A stretch of 64,000 nt of DNA from JAVBPR01 sp031549485. GTDB lineage: Bacteria; Bacillota; Clostridia; Oscillospirales; Feifaniaceae. Location of the stretch: assembly GCA_031549485.1 (NCBI GenBank), contig JAVBPR010000023.1, positions 1 through 64,000 on the forward strand. Reading direction: 5' to 3'. Made by a program: the position numbers and the translations under genes. The first letter of the stretch is position 1; the number at the start of each line of letters is the position of its first letter. Shown here piece after piece: positions 41,158-50,849 of the stretch. The notes under the pieces are model-generated. The model was not told where the DNA came from. It searched no databases and saw only the letters and a program-made list of their open reading frames with translations.

Positions 41158-41772
41158 TTGAAAAAACTGATTTTTATATCGCTTATGACAGGGGCACTTA
41201 TCGCCGCGGCGTTTGCTTTTTTTGATGCGGCACAGACTTCGAAACATATTGCCGAAAGCGTTTTGCGGCTTCATGTAAGGGCAAACAGCGATGCCATAGG
41301 GGACCAAAAAACAAAGCTGCTTGTAAGGGACGCGGTGCTTGCAAAAACCGAAGGACTTGTTGAAAGTACGGACAATAGGACAGTCGCGGAAGGTAAAATA
41401 AAAAATAACCTTAATTTATTTGAAAATGCGGCGAACACGAAACTCGCGGAGCTCGGCGCCTCGTATACCGCGAAAGCGGTTTTTGAGAAAACCGGATTTC
41501 CGACAAAAGTTTACGGAGAGGTGAGGCTCCCCGCGGGAGAATATGACGCTCTTGTAATCGAGCTTGGGGAAGCAAAGGGGCAAAACTGGTGGTGCGTGAT
41601 GTTCCCGCCGCTTTGCTATAACGGGGAATATACCGAAAATAAAGAAGCGGTCGCCGTTTTAAAAGGGAATTTAAACGAGGAAGAATTCTCGGTTTTGACC
41701 GGAGGCGAGCAAACGGTTGTGAAATTTAAAATTGTCGAAATGATAGGAAAGATATTAAGCATCGGGAATTAA
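41158..41772 (+). CDS. spoIIR: Stage II sporulation protein R (SpoIIR)
   Basis: 204 residues. In Bacillus this secreted protein, made in the forespore under sigma-F, signals SpoIIGA to process pro-sigma-E in the mother cell. N-terminal hydrophobic helix (about 4-22) followed by LRLHVRANSDAIGDQ, VRDAV, and the C-terminal GQNWWCVMFPPLCY motif with two cysteines are diagnostic. Start TTG 41158 has GGGAGG seven bases upstream; another TTG at 41143 overlaps that RBS. No sigma-F promoter was recognised in the 53-base gap. Upstream of addB by 10 bases. Confidence 0.95.
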   Translation: MKKLIFISLMTGALIAAAFAFFDAAQTSKHIAESVLRLHVRANSDAIGDQKTKLLVRDAVLAKTEGLVESTDNRTVAEGKIKNNLNLFENAANTKLAELGASYTAKAVFEKTGFPTKVYGEVRLPAGEYDALVIELGEAKGQNWWCVMFPPLCYNGEYTENKEAVAVLKGNLNEEEFSVLTGGEQTVVKFKIVEMIGKILSIGN

Positions 41773-41782
41773 AGAGGTAACT

Positions 41783-44700
41783 ATGCTGAGGTTGATTTTG
41801 GGCAGGGCAGGAACGGGAAAAGCGAGCACGCTTTTCGACAGGATAATAAGCGTTCCAGAAAGCAAAAAGGTAATAGTTTTGGTGCCGGGCCAGTTTTCGG
41901 TATCAACCGAGCGCGCTTTGCTTGAAAAATCGGGCGGCGCGCTTTCCGCGAACTGTGAGGTCATGGGTTTTAGGCGGTTTGCGGAATACATATTAAGTAA
42001 AACAGGCGGCGCGGCGAGTTTCGTTGACGGCGACGCCACCTGCATTTTGATGCATCATGCGATGAAAAAGGTTTCGGGCGAGCTGACGTCGCTTAGAGGC
42101 AAGACAAGACAAGCCGGATTTTCACAGCGGCTTGTTTCGCTTTATAACGAGTTTACACTCGGCGAAATTTCCCCTGCGCGCATAAAAGAAAATGCGGAAG
42201 GGCAAAACGGGCTCAGCCGGGATAAACTTCTTGATTTATCGAAGATTTTCGAGGAATATGAAACGCTATTATCCCTTCGCGGGCGCGATCCGATAAAGAT
42301 TTACGAGCTTGCAAAAGAAAAACTTTCGCAGGATTTTTCGGTGATGTGCGATACATATCTTTTTGTAGATGGATTTAAAGAATTTTCGCATGCGGAAGAA
42401 GAGCTGTTAAAGACGGTTATCTTGTCGGCAAAGGAAGTTTGCGCCGCATTTTGCTGTGACGGCATAAAGGGGACAAGACCTGTTTTCAGGCGGATTCGGT
42501 CGGTCGCAAAGCGGCTGTCCGATTTTGCGGAGCATAATAAAATTTCGGTTGATGTAATAGAGCAGAAAAACAAAAATAAATTTGCGCCGGGCATATCTTA
42601 TGCCGAAGAAATTCTCTGCGATTTCGGAACTCAAAAAAAAGGCGATCCGGAAGGAATTTCCTTTACCTGCGCGGCAAATGCGTATGATGAAATCAGCTTT
42701 GCCGCTGAAAATATCTGCCGCCTTGTTCGCGAAAACGGATATCGCTTCCGCGATTTTACGATAATTGCAAGATCGCCGGAGCAATATAAAAGCATTATTG
42801 CCGCGGTATTTCCGAAATATAATATCCCATTTTATAATGACATAAAAAACAAAGCGGCAACAAAATCGCTTTTCACGGCGGTGCTGTCGCTTTTTGCGAT
42901 TATTACAAAAGGCTTTACATACAGCGATGTTTTTTCCTTTTTAAAATGCGGGCTTGCGAACATTAGCGAAAGCGAGTGCGATATTCTTGAAAACTATGCA
43001 TATTCATGGGATATCCGCGGCAAAAAAAGCTGGGAAAGCGATTTTTGCCGTTCGCCTAAAGGTTTTGCAAAGGACAGCGATAAAGCAAAAAAGGCAATTA
43101 ATGAGATAAATGAGATAAGGAAAAAGGCGATTGCCCCGGTTCTGAATTTTTTGCAAGCGGCAAAAGGCGGCGGAGCAAAAGAAATTTCGGGAGCTATTTA
43201 TTCTTTTTTATGCGAAATTTCGGCAAAAGAAAAATTAAAAGCCGGAAAAGCTACTTTGGAAGAAATGGGCGAGCTGAAAATCGCGCAGGAATACGCACAA
43301 ATTTATGATATTATGATCGACCTGCTTGATAAATTTGCAAAATACAGCGACGATGGAATTTCAATTGAAGAGTATTTTGAGCTTTTCAAGCTTTTTGCAA
43401 GCGAAAAAGAAATCGGAACAATCCCGACCGCAAATGACGAAGTTGTTGTGGGCGGCGCAGAGGATATCCGCCGGACAAGGGGAAAATGCACTTTTATAAT
43501 CGGCTTTGCCACCGGTGTTTTCCCGAAAGGAAGCTCGGAACAGGGAATTTTAAGCACAAAAGAGCGCGAGGCGTTTCCCGCAATCAGGCAAAACGATATT
43601 AAAACACTTTCAGAGCAGGAATGTTTTTATGTTTATTCATCGGTCGTTACGGCGGCGGAAAAACTCTTTATCAGTTTTCCTCGTGTTTTGGGAGGAACAG
43701 AGGGGCTTTCGCTTTCCTATATCGGCGAAATAATATTAAATAAGCTTAATATCGAAGTAGAATACCGAGAGGAAAAAGAGCTGAAATATCCGAAGGAAAA
43801 AATTTTGAGAATCGAAAGCCTTTCTTCGGCAGCTTCTGTGTATGCATCGCTTCCGAGCGGCGACGAGCTGAAAGCTATCATAAAACAACGGCTGGACGCT
43901 CAGAAGGGATATAAAGACGTTCTTGCCGCGCCGAAAAACGAAGAACCGGTTCTCGGGAAAGAAGCGGCGGAAAAACTTTATAATCAGGTGAATATCAGCC
44001 CGACATCGCTTGAAAAATTCGCAAAATGCAAATTTGCGTATTATTGCGAATATGGCCTAAAGGCAAAAAAACGCGAAAAATATGGATTTGCCGCGGCGGA
44101 AACAGGGACTTTTGTCCACTTTATTTTTGAAAAGGCGTTTGCCAAAGCGGAAGCAAATCGCGAAATTTACGGATATACAGGCGAAAAACTTGAAAATTTT
44201 ATCGACAGCCTTGTTTTGGAATATATAAACGAATATTTACCCGACCTTGAGAGCTTTGACGCGAGGTTTCAGCGGCTTTTTGCGCGCGTTAAAGATGCGG
44301 TTTACACATATCTTTTGAATGCTTTTGACGAATTTTCGAAAAGCAAATTCCGGCCTGCGGTTTTCGAGCTTTCCATAGGCAAAAACGGCGACGTGATGCC
44401 GCTTGAATATTCGGACGACCGCACCTTTGTTTCGCTTAAAGGAATTGTGGACAGGGTGGATACATACGAAAAAGACGGAAAACTTTATTTTAGGATAGTT
44501 GACTATAAAACAGGTAAAAAATATTTTTCATTTAAAGACGTCAGCAGCGGGCTTTCGCTTCAGCTTCTTCTTTACCTTTTTGCCATCGCGCACGGCGGCA
44601 AAAGCTATTTCGGAAAGGAAATGAAGCCGGCGGGCGTGCTTTACAGCCTCGTGAAATTTGACGCAGTACACTGTGATGAGCGAAGCAAAAACAAAGAGCA

Positions 44701-45097
44701 AATAGCAAAAATGCAAAAAAAGGAAACAAAAGGAAGCGGACTTCTCCTTGATGATATTGAAATAATTAACGCAATGGATGAAAGCGGCGAATTTGATTCT
44801 CTGCCTGTTGCAATAAAAAAAGACGGAAATTTTGACGACCGCTCGATGGTAACAAGCGAAAAGGGGTTTGAAAAACTTGAAGAATATATTAAAAATATCC
44901 TGCTTGACAGCTGCGCGGCGATAAGCGAGGGCGAAATAGAAATTTCGCCGCTGATAACCGGAAGCGGAGGCGCTTGCGAATACTGTGACATGAATCCTAT
45001 TTGCCGCTACGAAGGGGATAAAACAAGAAAACAGGAAAAGGTAGAGGCAAAGCAATTCCTCGAGTTTTTGAAAGGGGAAGAAGATGAGCAAATTTAG
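41783..45097 (+). CDS. addB: ATP-dependent nuclease subunit AddB
   Basis: 1104 residues. AddAB is the Firmicute RecBCD equivalent that resects DNA ends and responds to Chi. N-terminal helicase-like fold with Walker A GRAGTGKAS at residues 7-15, where the usual Ser/Thr after Lys is Ala. The C-terminal RecB-type nuclease domain (about 745-1080) has FRIVDYKTGKKYF with the catalytic D..K pair and a 4Fe-4S site: one Cys group in FAKCKFAYYCEYG and CEYCDMNPIC at the end. RBS AGAGG. The last 14 bases overlap addA. Confidence 0.96.
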   Translation: MLRLILGRAGTGKASTLFDRIISVPESKKVIVLVPGQFSVSTERALLEKSGGALSANCEVMGFRRFAEYILSKTGGAASFVDGDATCILMHHAMKKVSGELTSLRGKTRQAGFSQRLVSLYNEFTLGEISPARIKENAEGQNGLSRDKLLDLSKIFEEYETLLSLRGRDPIKIYELAKEKLSQDFSVMCDTYLFVDGFKEFSHAEEELLKTVILSAKEVCAAFCCDGIKGTRPVFRRIRSVAKRLSDFAEHNKISVDVIEQKNKNKFAPGISYAEEILCDFGTQKKGDPEGISFTCAANAYDEISFAAENICRLVRENGYRFRDFTIIARSPEQYKSIIAAVFPKYNIPFYNDIKNKAATKSLFTAVLSLFAIITKGFTYSDVFSFLKCGLANISESECDILENYAYSWDIRGKKSWESDFCRSPKGFAKDSDKAKKAINEINEIRKKAIAPVLNFLQAAKGGGAKEISGAIYSFLCEISAKEKLKAGKATLEEMGELKIAQEYAQIYDIMIDLLDKFAKYSDDGISIEEYFELFKLFASEKEIGTIPTANDEVVVGGAEDIRRTRGKCTFIIGFATGVFPKGSSEQGILSTKEREAFPAIRQNDIKTLSEQECFYVYSSVVTAAEKLFISFPRVLGGTEGLSLSYIGEIILNKLNIEVEYREEKELKYPKEKILRIESLSSAASVYASLPSGDELKAIIKQRLDAQKGYKDVLAAPKNEEPVLGKEAAEKLYNQVNISPTSLEKFAKCKFAYYCEYGLKAKKREKYGFAAAETGTFVHFIFEKAFAKAEANREIYGYTGEKLENFIDSLVLEYINEYLPDLESFDARFQRLFARVKDAVYTYLLNAFDEFSKSKFRPAVFELSIGKNGDVMPLEYSDDRTFVSLKGIVDRVDTYEKDGKLYFRIVDYKTGKKYFSFKDVSSGLSLQLLLYLFAIAHGGKSYFGKEMKPAGVLYSLVKFDAVHCDERSKNKEQIAKMQKKETKGSGLLLDDIEIINAMDESGEFDSLPVAIKKDGNFDDRSMVTSEKGFEKLEEYIKNILLDSCAAISEGEIEISPLITGSGGACEYCDMNPICRYEGDKTRKQEKVEAKQFLEFLKGEEDEQI

Positions 45098-48000
45098 CTA
45101 TACCGACGAGCAAATAACAGCGATAAGCGACGATGGCAACAGACTGCTTGTTTCGGCGTCTGCCGGCAGCGGCAAAACCGCCGTGCTTGTTGAACGCATA
45201 TGTAAAAAAATTCTCGATGAAAATTTTCCTGTTGATATAAGCGAATTTCTCATCGTAACATTTACAAAAGCCGCGGCATCTTCGGTCATCGGAAAAATAA
45301 CCTCCGCGCTATACAAAAGGCTCGCAAGCGATCCCGGAAACGAGCGGATTTTTGACCAAATTATGCGGGTTTCTAACGCGGAAATTTCGACGATAAATTC
45401 TTTTTGCCTTAATCTTTGCAAAAGTTATTACAATATTTTGGGAATAGCTCCTGATGTTCGGGTTATGGACGAGAGCGAAGCGGAACTTTTGAATGATGCC
45501 GCGCTTGACCGGCTTTTAACCGAGCTTTACGAAAAAGGCGATGCCGAGTTTTTTGATGTTGTCGAGTTTTTTTGCGATAAAAAAAGCGATGTAAAACTCG
45601 TTGAGCTTATTAAAAGCCTCGATAATTTTATGACCTCGATTCCAAGCCCGAAAGATTTTTTTGCGCGGCAGCTTGAAGTGTTCAAAACCGCCGCGGAAAC
45701 TTCTGTATTTGAAGGTGCATACGGCGAGGAATTAAAAACCACGCTTTTGATGTATTGCGATCAGATTATGCACTATTGCGCGGAGGCAAAAAGGCTCGCG
45801 GCAACGGATGGCGAGCTTTCAAAGGTTGAGGAAAAATTCGAAGAGCTTTTCGGGCATTTTATTCTTGTGAAAGATTTTATAGCAAGGGAAAAATACGGTG
45901 ACGCACGGCAGGCGTTCTTGCAAAGACCGAAAAAAAGCCTGATATTTCCAAAAGACTACAGCGATATTTGCTTAAAGGAAGAAATTCAAAATATAAATTC
46001 AAACGAGATAAAAGAATCAATTGATACGATTGCGGAATATTTTATGTTTTCCGAAGAAGACATAAAAGATGATTTTGAAAAACTTTTCCCGATTTTCAAA
46101 ACTCTTTTTGATATTGAGCTTATTTATATAGAGCGGAAGTGGGAAGCACATTATAATGCGGGCGCACTTTCCTTTGCCGATTGCGAAAGAAAGGCATATG
46201 AGCTGCTTATTTCAAAATTTGATATAGAAAGCGGCACTTTTGAAAAATCGGAAATCGCTAAGAACATTTCGGAAAAATATAACGAGATTTTAATTGACGA
46301 ATATCAAGATGTTAACGATTTGCAGGATCTTATCTTCAGGGCGATATCAAAAGACGAAAAAAATCTTTTTATGGTGGGCGATTTAAAACAGAGCATCTAC
46401 CGATTTCGCCAGGCTGATCCGAAGATTTTTATGGACAAGCGCGCCGAAAGCAGCAGCACCGGCGAAAACGGGAAAAAGAAAATTTTTCTTCGCAGCAATT
46501 TTCGTTGCGCGCCGGCTATTATCGATTTTGTAAACTATTTTTTCGGGCTTTGTATGTCTAAGCAGGCGGGAGAAACGCCTTATGATACAGAGGAAATGCT
46601 TGTGTCTGGCCGCGAATTTTCAGATTATTCTCCGGTTGAGGTAAATATATTAAGCCTTCCAAGAAAGGAAAGACAGCGCGGTAACGCACCGGCACAAGAG
46701 GAGGAAGAAAGCGAGCCTGCCGAAGAAATTTCAGCGGTACAAACAGAGGCGGAAGAGGTCGCGAAAAAGATAAAAGAGCTTATTGACAGCGGCTTTAAAG
46801 TAACCGATTCCCGATCCGGAGAGAAGCGAGCGGTTCGCGCGCGGGATATAGTTATTTTGATGCGAAATCTGAAAAACAAAGCATACATATTCACCGCGGC
46901 ACTTCAAAAACAAGGTCTTTTCGGTTATTGCGAGCAGGGCGACGCGTTTTTCACAAAGGAAGAAATTACCGTTGTTCGCGCCTTTTTGAATTGTATAGAT
47001 AATCCGCTTCAGGATATCGAGCTTATCGGCGCGATGAGATCGGGCATGTTTGGCTTTAAAAACGAAGAGATAATCGAAATAAGGCTTTGCGCCAAGGATT
47101 GCACCTTTTATGAAGCGCTTACCAAGAGCGCGAAAACAAATAAAAAAAGCGCGGATTTTTTGAATACGCTCGGCAAATTCCGCGTTCTTTCAAAAAACAT
47201 TCCGCTTTCGGAACTTATTTTAAAAATATATGAAGAAACTCTTTATCCCGAAAAGGTAGGGGCAATGCAAAACGGAAGCGTCAGGGCTGCTAATCTGCAG
47301 CTTCTTTATGACCATGCCGCAAATTTTGAAAGCACAGGAGCTTCCGGCGTTTTTGAATTTAACCGTTACCTCGAGGAGATTATCGAAAAAGGAAATGACA
47401 TCAAAAGCGCGCGCGCCTTTTCCGAGGCGAGCGATGTTGTCAGAATAATCAGCATCCATAAATCAAAAGGGCTTGAATTCCCGGTGGTATTTTTGTGTAA
47501 TTGCAGCGGAAGATTTAATAAAACCGATTTAAACGGCACGGTTTTAATGAACAAGGAAATCGGAATAGCATCAAAGATAAAAGACAGCGAAAAAATGATT
47601 TGCTATGATTCTTTTCCGCGAAAAATTATCAAAAGAAAAATGCTTAGAGAATATATTTCGGAAGAGCTCCGGTGCCTTTATGTCGCGCTTACAAGACCGA
47701 AAGAAAAGCTGATAATTTATATCAGAAAAGAGCAGGACAAAAACGGAGAGCTGAAACTTCCGACTGCGTTTTTGCAAGAGGGGAAAATACAGCTCGGAAA
47801 AATCTTGAACGCCGGAAATTTCGCCGAGTGGATATTGCTTGCGCTTTCAAGGCACGCAAGCGGCTATAAATTAGGAATTCCTTCCGTCGAATCAGGAAAA
47901 CCGGTTCTTGCGGATTTTCCTATTGATATAAATATCATCGAGCCTTTCGGGGAAACAGAGGAGAGCGCCGCGGAAGAGCGGCATGAAAAACCCTATTATG

Positions 48001-48695
48001 GGAGTAACGCGGAAAAAATCATAGCGGAAAAACTTGCCTATAAATATCCGAACGAGGCGGCGACAAAAACCGCAGTCAAAATCACCGCGACCGATTTAAA
48101 CGAAAAAGAAACAGATGCATATGACTTTGTGCGCGAGCCGGAATTTTTGAAAGGTGAGAAAGCAAACGCCGCCGAAAGAGGAACGCTGCTTCACAAGATT
48201 TTGGAGCTGATCCCTATAGGAGCTACGAGCTCAAAAGACACCGCCGAAAGCGCGATTAAAATATTGGTGGAAAAGGAATTTATTACCGACGAAGAGGCAA
48301 AGACGGTACCGATAAATCTTCTTCTCGAATTCGGGAAATCCACGCTCGCAAAGCGAATAATTGCAGCTGACGAGGTGTATAGGGAACAGCGGTTCGAGGT
48401 TTTGCTTGACGAAAATGATTTTGCGGCGGCAGGCGCAAGTTATGAAACACACGGAGAAAAGGTTATTTTGCAAGGCGTTTTCGACCTTGTTTTCTTAGAA
48501 AACGGAAAATATTATATCGTTGACTTCAAAAGCGACTCCACAAGGCACAGCGAAGCGGAAATGGCGGAAAATTACCGTATTCAGCTTTCTTTGTATAAAA
48601 AAGCGGCGGAGAAGATTTGGGGCGAAAAAGTCGCAAATCCGATACTTTACTGGCTCACAAACAGCAGGGAAATCGATATACCCTCTATAAAATAA
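45084..48695 (+). CDS. addA: ATP-dependent helicase/nuclease subunit AddA
   Basis: 1203 residues, complete. UvrD-type helicase: Q-motif-like YTDEQITAI, Walker A SASAGSGKTAVLVERI near residue 25, LIDEYQDVNDLQ near 410, GDLKQSIYRFRQADP, SIHKSKGLEFPVVFL near 790, and LRCLYVALTRPKEK. The C-terminal nuclease domain has LQGVFDLVFLENGKYYIVDFKSD with catalytic D and K. Works with AddB; a single motor here plus inactive or active AddB head reads Chi. A likely terminator is not obvious, and rpmE has its own promoter. Confidence 0.97.
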   Translation: MSKFSYTDEQITAISDDGNRLLVSASAGSGKTAVLVERICKKILDENFPVDISEFLIVTFTKAAASSVIGKITSALYKRLASDPGNERIFDQIMRVSNAEISTINSFCLNLCKSYYNILGIAPDVRVMDESEAELLNDAALDRLLTELYEKGDAEFFDVVEFFCDKKSDVKLVELIKSLDNFMTSIPSPKDFFARQLEVFKTAAETSVFEGAYGEELKTTLLMYCDQIMHYCAEAKRLAATDGELSKVEEKFEELFGHFILVKDFIAREKYGDARQAFLQRPKKSLIFPKDYSDICLKEEIQNINSNEIKESIDTIAEYFMFSEEDIKDDFEKLFPIFKTLFDIELIYIERKWEAHYNAGALSFADCERKAYELLISKFDIESGTFEKSEIAKNISEKYNEILIDEYQDVNDLQDLIFRAISKDEKNLFMVGDLKQSIYRFRQADPKIFMDKRAESSSTGENGKKKIFLRSNFRCAPAIIDFVNYFFGLCMSKQAGETPYDTEEMLVSGREFSDYSPVEVNILSLPRKERQRGNAPAQEEEESEPAEEISAVQTEAEEVAKKIKELIDSGFKVTDSRSGEKRAVRARDIVILMRNLKNKAYIFTAALQKQGLFGYCEQGDAFFTKEEITVVRAFLNCIDNPLQDIELIGAMRSGMFGFKNEEIIEIRLCAKDCTFYEALTKSAKTNKKSADFLNTLGKFRVLSKNIPLSELILKIYEETLYPEKVGAMQNGSVRAANLQLLYDHAANFESTGASGVFEFNRYLEEIIEKGNDIKSARAFSEASDVVRIISIHKSKGLEFPVVFLCNCSGRFNKTDLNGTVLMNKEIGIASKIKDSEKMICYDSFPRKIIKRKMLREYISEELRCLYVALTRPKEKLIIYIRKEQDKNGELKLPTAFLQEGKIQLGKILNAGNFAEWILLALSRHASGYKLGIPSVESGKPVLADFPIDINIIEPFGETEESAAEERHEKPYYGSNAEKIIAEKLAYKYPNEAATKTAVKITATDLNEKETDAYDFVREPEFLKGEKANAAERGTLLHKILELIPIGATSSKDTAESAIKILVEKEFITDEEAKTVPINLLLEFGKSTLAKRIIAADEVYREQRFEVLLDENDFAAAGASYETHGEKVILQGVFDLVFLENGKYYIVDFKSDSTRHSEAEMAENYRIQLSLYKKAAEKIWGEKVANPILYWLTNSREIDIPSIK

Positions 48696-48702
48696 AAAAT
48701 GC

Positions 48703-48732
48703 TTGCATAATATGGCGCGCTTATGCTAAAAT
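48703..48732 (+). promoter_or_regulatory. Promoter of rpmE
   Basis: TTGCAT (48703-48708), 18-base spacer, TAAAAT (48727-48732) with TG one base before the -10 (extended -10). Confidence 0.72.
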
Positions 48733-48773
48733 ACTCTAAGAATGTTTGAAACTCGAGAAAGAGGTGAATAGAA

Positions 48774-48974
48774 ATGAAGGAAGGACTTCATCCGGTAAGC
48801 AATAAAACTACAATTAAATGTGCTTGCGGCGAGGTTGTTGAAACTTCGTCAACAGCAAAGGATATTAAGGTTGAAATATGCTCCAAGTGCCATCCTTATT
48901 ACACAGGCAAACAAAAGCTTGTTGATACAGGCGGCCGTGTTGACAGATTTAAAAAGAAATTTAATATCGAATAA
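48774..48974 (+). CDS. rpmE: 50S ribosomal protein L31 (zinc-binding type)
   Basis: 66 residues. Four zinc ligands are at C16, C18, C36 and C39 (CAC...CSKC), so this is the zinc-containing C+ form rather than the zinc-independent type used under starvation. HPVSNKTTIKC at the start and HPYYTGKQKLVDTGGRVDRFKKKF at the end are typical. RBS AGAGGTG. Own promoter and terminator. Confidence 0.98.
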   Translation: MKEGLHPVSNKTTIKCACGEVVETSSTAKDIKVEICSKCHPYYTGKQKLVDTGGRVDRFKKKFNIE

Positions 48975-48976
48975 GA

Positions 48977-49011
48977 AAAAAGCCCTGCATCAGCAGGGCT
49001 TTTCTTTTTTT
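48977..49011. terminator. Terminator after rpmE, shared with the patatin gene
   Basis: 11-base-pair stem AAAAGCCCTGC / GCAGGGCTTTT with loop ATCA and T-runs. Confidence 0.9.
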
Positions 49012-49855
49012 ATTTATTTATAAGTTCCTTTATTTCGCCAAGGCGGGCAAGAGTATCTTCGTATCCCGCGTTATATAACGCTTTTAGCTTGTCGGCGTTT
49101 TTTTCAAAACTGCTTACTCCGAGAATGCTTTTCGGCGAGAGCATAATTGCCTTTCCGGTTTTTTCCAGATTTTCGCAAAATTCCATCTGCCGGTTATATA
49201 CATGAGAACGGTTGATAAAAGTATAGGCAAAAGCTTTCGAGCGGCGGCGAAGTATGTTGTAAAGCCGGGCATCGACATCCGCGACGCCTTTGCGGGTTCC
49301 CTTGGGGCGGGTGGTAATTATCAGGTTAAACTCATTTCCGTCCTCAAGCGATTTTTCGATAGGAATCGGGCAGGATATGCCGCCGTCATAATAAAGCGCG
49401 TCTTTGAATTTTATCGCAGGGAACATGAAAGGAACCGCGCAGGTGGCGCGGATAAGAGTGCTTTTTTTATCCACTTCCGCCTTGCCGAAATATTCGATTT
49501 TGCCGGTTTTAAGCGAAGTTATTCCGGTAAAAAGCTCGCTTTCGCTGGCATAAAAGGTCTCAAAATCAAAGGGCACTAGCTTGTTCGGAATCTCGTCAAA
49601 AACAAAACTCAGGTTCATTATCGACCGAGTTTTTAAAAAGTTGCGGTAGCCGATATAGCGCGGATCGCCGCAGTATTTGGTATTCAGCTCAAGGTTTCGG
49701 CCGCGCTGCCTGCTGACATAGCTGCAGGAGTTTGCGCTGCCCGCCGAAATTCCGTAAACAGTTTTAAATAATAGGTTGTTGTCAAGTAAAGCGTCAAGCG
49801 CTCCGGCGGTGTATAAACCGCGCAGCGCACCGCCTTCACAAACAAGTGCCGACAT
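49010..49855 (-). CDS. Patatin-like phospholipase
   Basis: 281 residues. It has the complete patatin catalytic set: oxyanion hole in CEGGALRGLYTAGAL, nucleophile elbow GISAGS, and catalytic Asp in YYDGGIS. Such bacterial enzymes are acyl hydrolases, often of unknown target. There is no signal peptide, so it is likely cytosolic or membrane-peripheral. Start ATG 49855 has GGAGATG upstream; a longer reading from 49912 adds a poor hydrophobic run. Convergent with rpmE. Confidence 0.92.
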   Translation of the reverse strand: MSALVCEGGALRGLYTAGALDALLDNNLLFKTVYGISAGSANSCSYVSRQRGRNLELNTKYCGDPRYIGYRNFLKTRSIMNLSFVFDEIPNKLVPFDFETFYASESELFTGITSLKTGKIEYFGKAEVDKKSTLIRATCAVPFMFPAIKFKDALYYDGGISCPIPIEKSLEDGNEFNLIITTRPKGTRKGVADVDARLYNILRRRSKAFAYTFINRSHVYNRQMEFCENLEKTGKAIMLSPKSILGVSSFEKNADKLKALYNAGYEDTLARLGEIKELINK

Positions 49856-49907
49856 ATTATCATCTCCAATTATTACATTATATAATAGTTTGAAAAATAA
49901 AAAAAGC

Positions 49908-49936
49908 TTCACAAAACCGGATTTCTGTGTTAAGAT
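49908..49936 (+). promoter_or_regulatory. Promoter of yajC
   Basis: TTCACA (49908-49913), 17-base spacer, TAAGAT (49931-49936) with TGT just before the -10. Confidence 0.62.
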
Positions 49937-49966
49937 AAATAAATTAAAAAGATTCGAGGTGAATTT

Positions 49967-50278
49967 GTGAGTTTTTTAATGGCGCAACAACCCACATCAG
50001 GTAACAGCATGATGTCGATGCTCGGTATGCTGCTATCCATCGCTTTGATGTTCGGCCTTCTTTATTTCCTTATGATAAGACCTCAGAAAAAAAGAGAAAA
50101 AGAAGTAGCGAATATGAGAAGCAGTATTGAGGTTGGCGATGAGGTAACTACAATCGGCGGAATTGCCGGCAGAGTTGTCAGCATAAAAGACGATTTCGTT
50201 ACAATTGAAACCGGCGCGGAGAAGAATAAAATCAAGTTTATGCGTTGGGCGATTCAATCAAAAGAAACAAACATATAG
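49967..50278 (+). CDS. yajC: Preprotein translocase subunit YajC
   Basis: 103 residues, one N-terminal membrane helix (about 15-40) followed by the diagnostic YFLMIRPQKKREKEV and VGDEVTTIGGIAGRVVSIKDDFVTIETG. An accessory of the Sec translocon (SecDF-YajC). Start GTG 49967 has GAGGTGA 6 bases upstream. secDF are not adjacent; a terminator follows. Confidence 0.96.
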   Translation: MSFLMAQQPTSGNSMMSMLGMLLSIALMFGLLYFLMIRPQKKREKEVANMRSSIEVGDEVTTIGGIAGRVVSIKDDFVTIETGAEKNKIKFMRWAIQSKETNI

Positions 50279-50284
50279 TATATA

Positions 50285-50315
50285 AAAAATCCCGCTTTAC
50301 GGCGGGATTTTTTTT
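50285..50315 (+). terminator. Terminator after yajC
   Basis: Stem AAAAATCCCGC / GCGGGATTTTT with loop TTTACG and T-run. Confidence 0.9.
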
Positions 50316-50404
50316 GCCGATTTTGTTTATTGGAACCGAATTGTGTGAATATTTTTTGCCTTCCTTAAATAGTATTGTATAAATACTTTTAAAGGGGCAT
50401 GAAA

Positions 50405-50806
50405 ATGGCAAGAAAGTTTAGACAGCGCGAAGATACCGATAAAAGCGGCGGCAAATTTTACGGCTTTCTTTTCGGCGCGCTTACAGGTATAATCTCGGCG
50501 ATATGCTTTGCGGGGCTTTTTGCACTTGTCATCAGCAAAAGCGATCTTGGGGAAAACGCGATTACGTTTGCTTCATACGGCGCCGCCGCACTCGGCGGGC
50601 TGATATGCGGCGCAAACTGCGCGAAAAAGATAGGAAGCAAAGGACTTCTTTGCGGGCTCGGAGCGGGAGTTATAATGGCGGTACTGCTTTTTGCCTGCGG
50701 AATCGCGCTTACGGGATTTAAGGGAACCGGGGGCGTGATAATGCCTCTTGTCGCGATTGCCGCCTCGACGGTAGGCGGAGTTGTGGGAGTGAATTTCAAA
50801 AAATAA
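50405..50806 (+). CDS. TIGR04086-type small membrane protein (YrzE-like)
   Basis: 133 residues with four membrane helices rich in glycine and alanine (FYGFLFGALTGIISAICFAG start; AAALGGLICGANCAKKIGSKG; the GLGAGVIMAVLLF stretch). The family sits next to yajC in many Firmicutes, as here. Function unknown. Start ATG 50405 lies 7 bases after AAAGGGG; the ATG at 50399 is too close to the RBS. Confidence 0.87.
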   Translation: MARKFRQREDTDKSGGKFYGFLFGALTGIISAICFAGLFALVISKSDLGENAITFASYGAAALGGLICGANCAKKIGSKGLLCGLGAGVIMAVLLFACGIALTGFKGTGGVIMPLVAIAASTVGGVVGVNFKK

Positions 50807-50807
50807 G

Positions 50808-50837
50808 AAAAGCCCTTGCGAAAAAGCAAGGGCTTTT
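50808..50837. terminator. Bidirectional terminator
   Basis: 12-base-pair stem AAAAGCCCTTGC / GCAAGGGCTTTT, between the TIGR04086 gene and the convergent ferritin-like gene. Confidence 0.88.
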
Positions 50838-50849
50838 AATTTTATAAAT

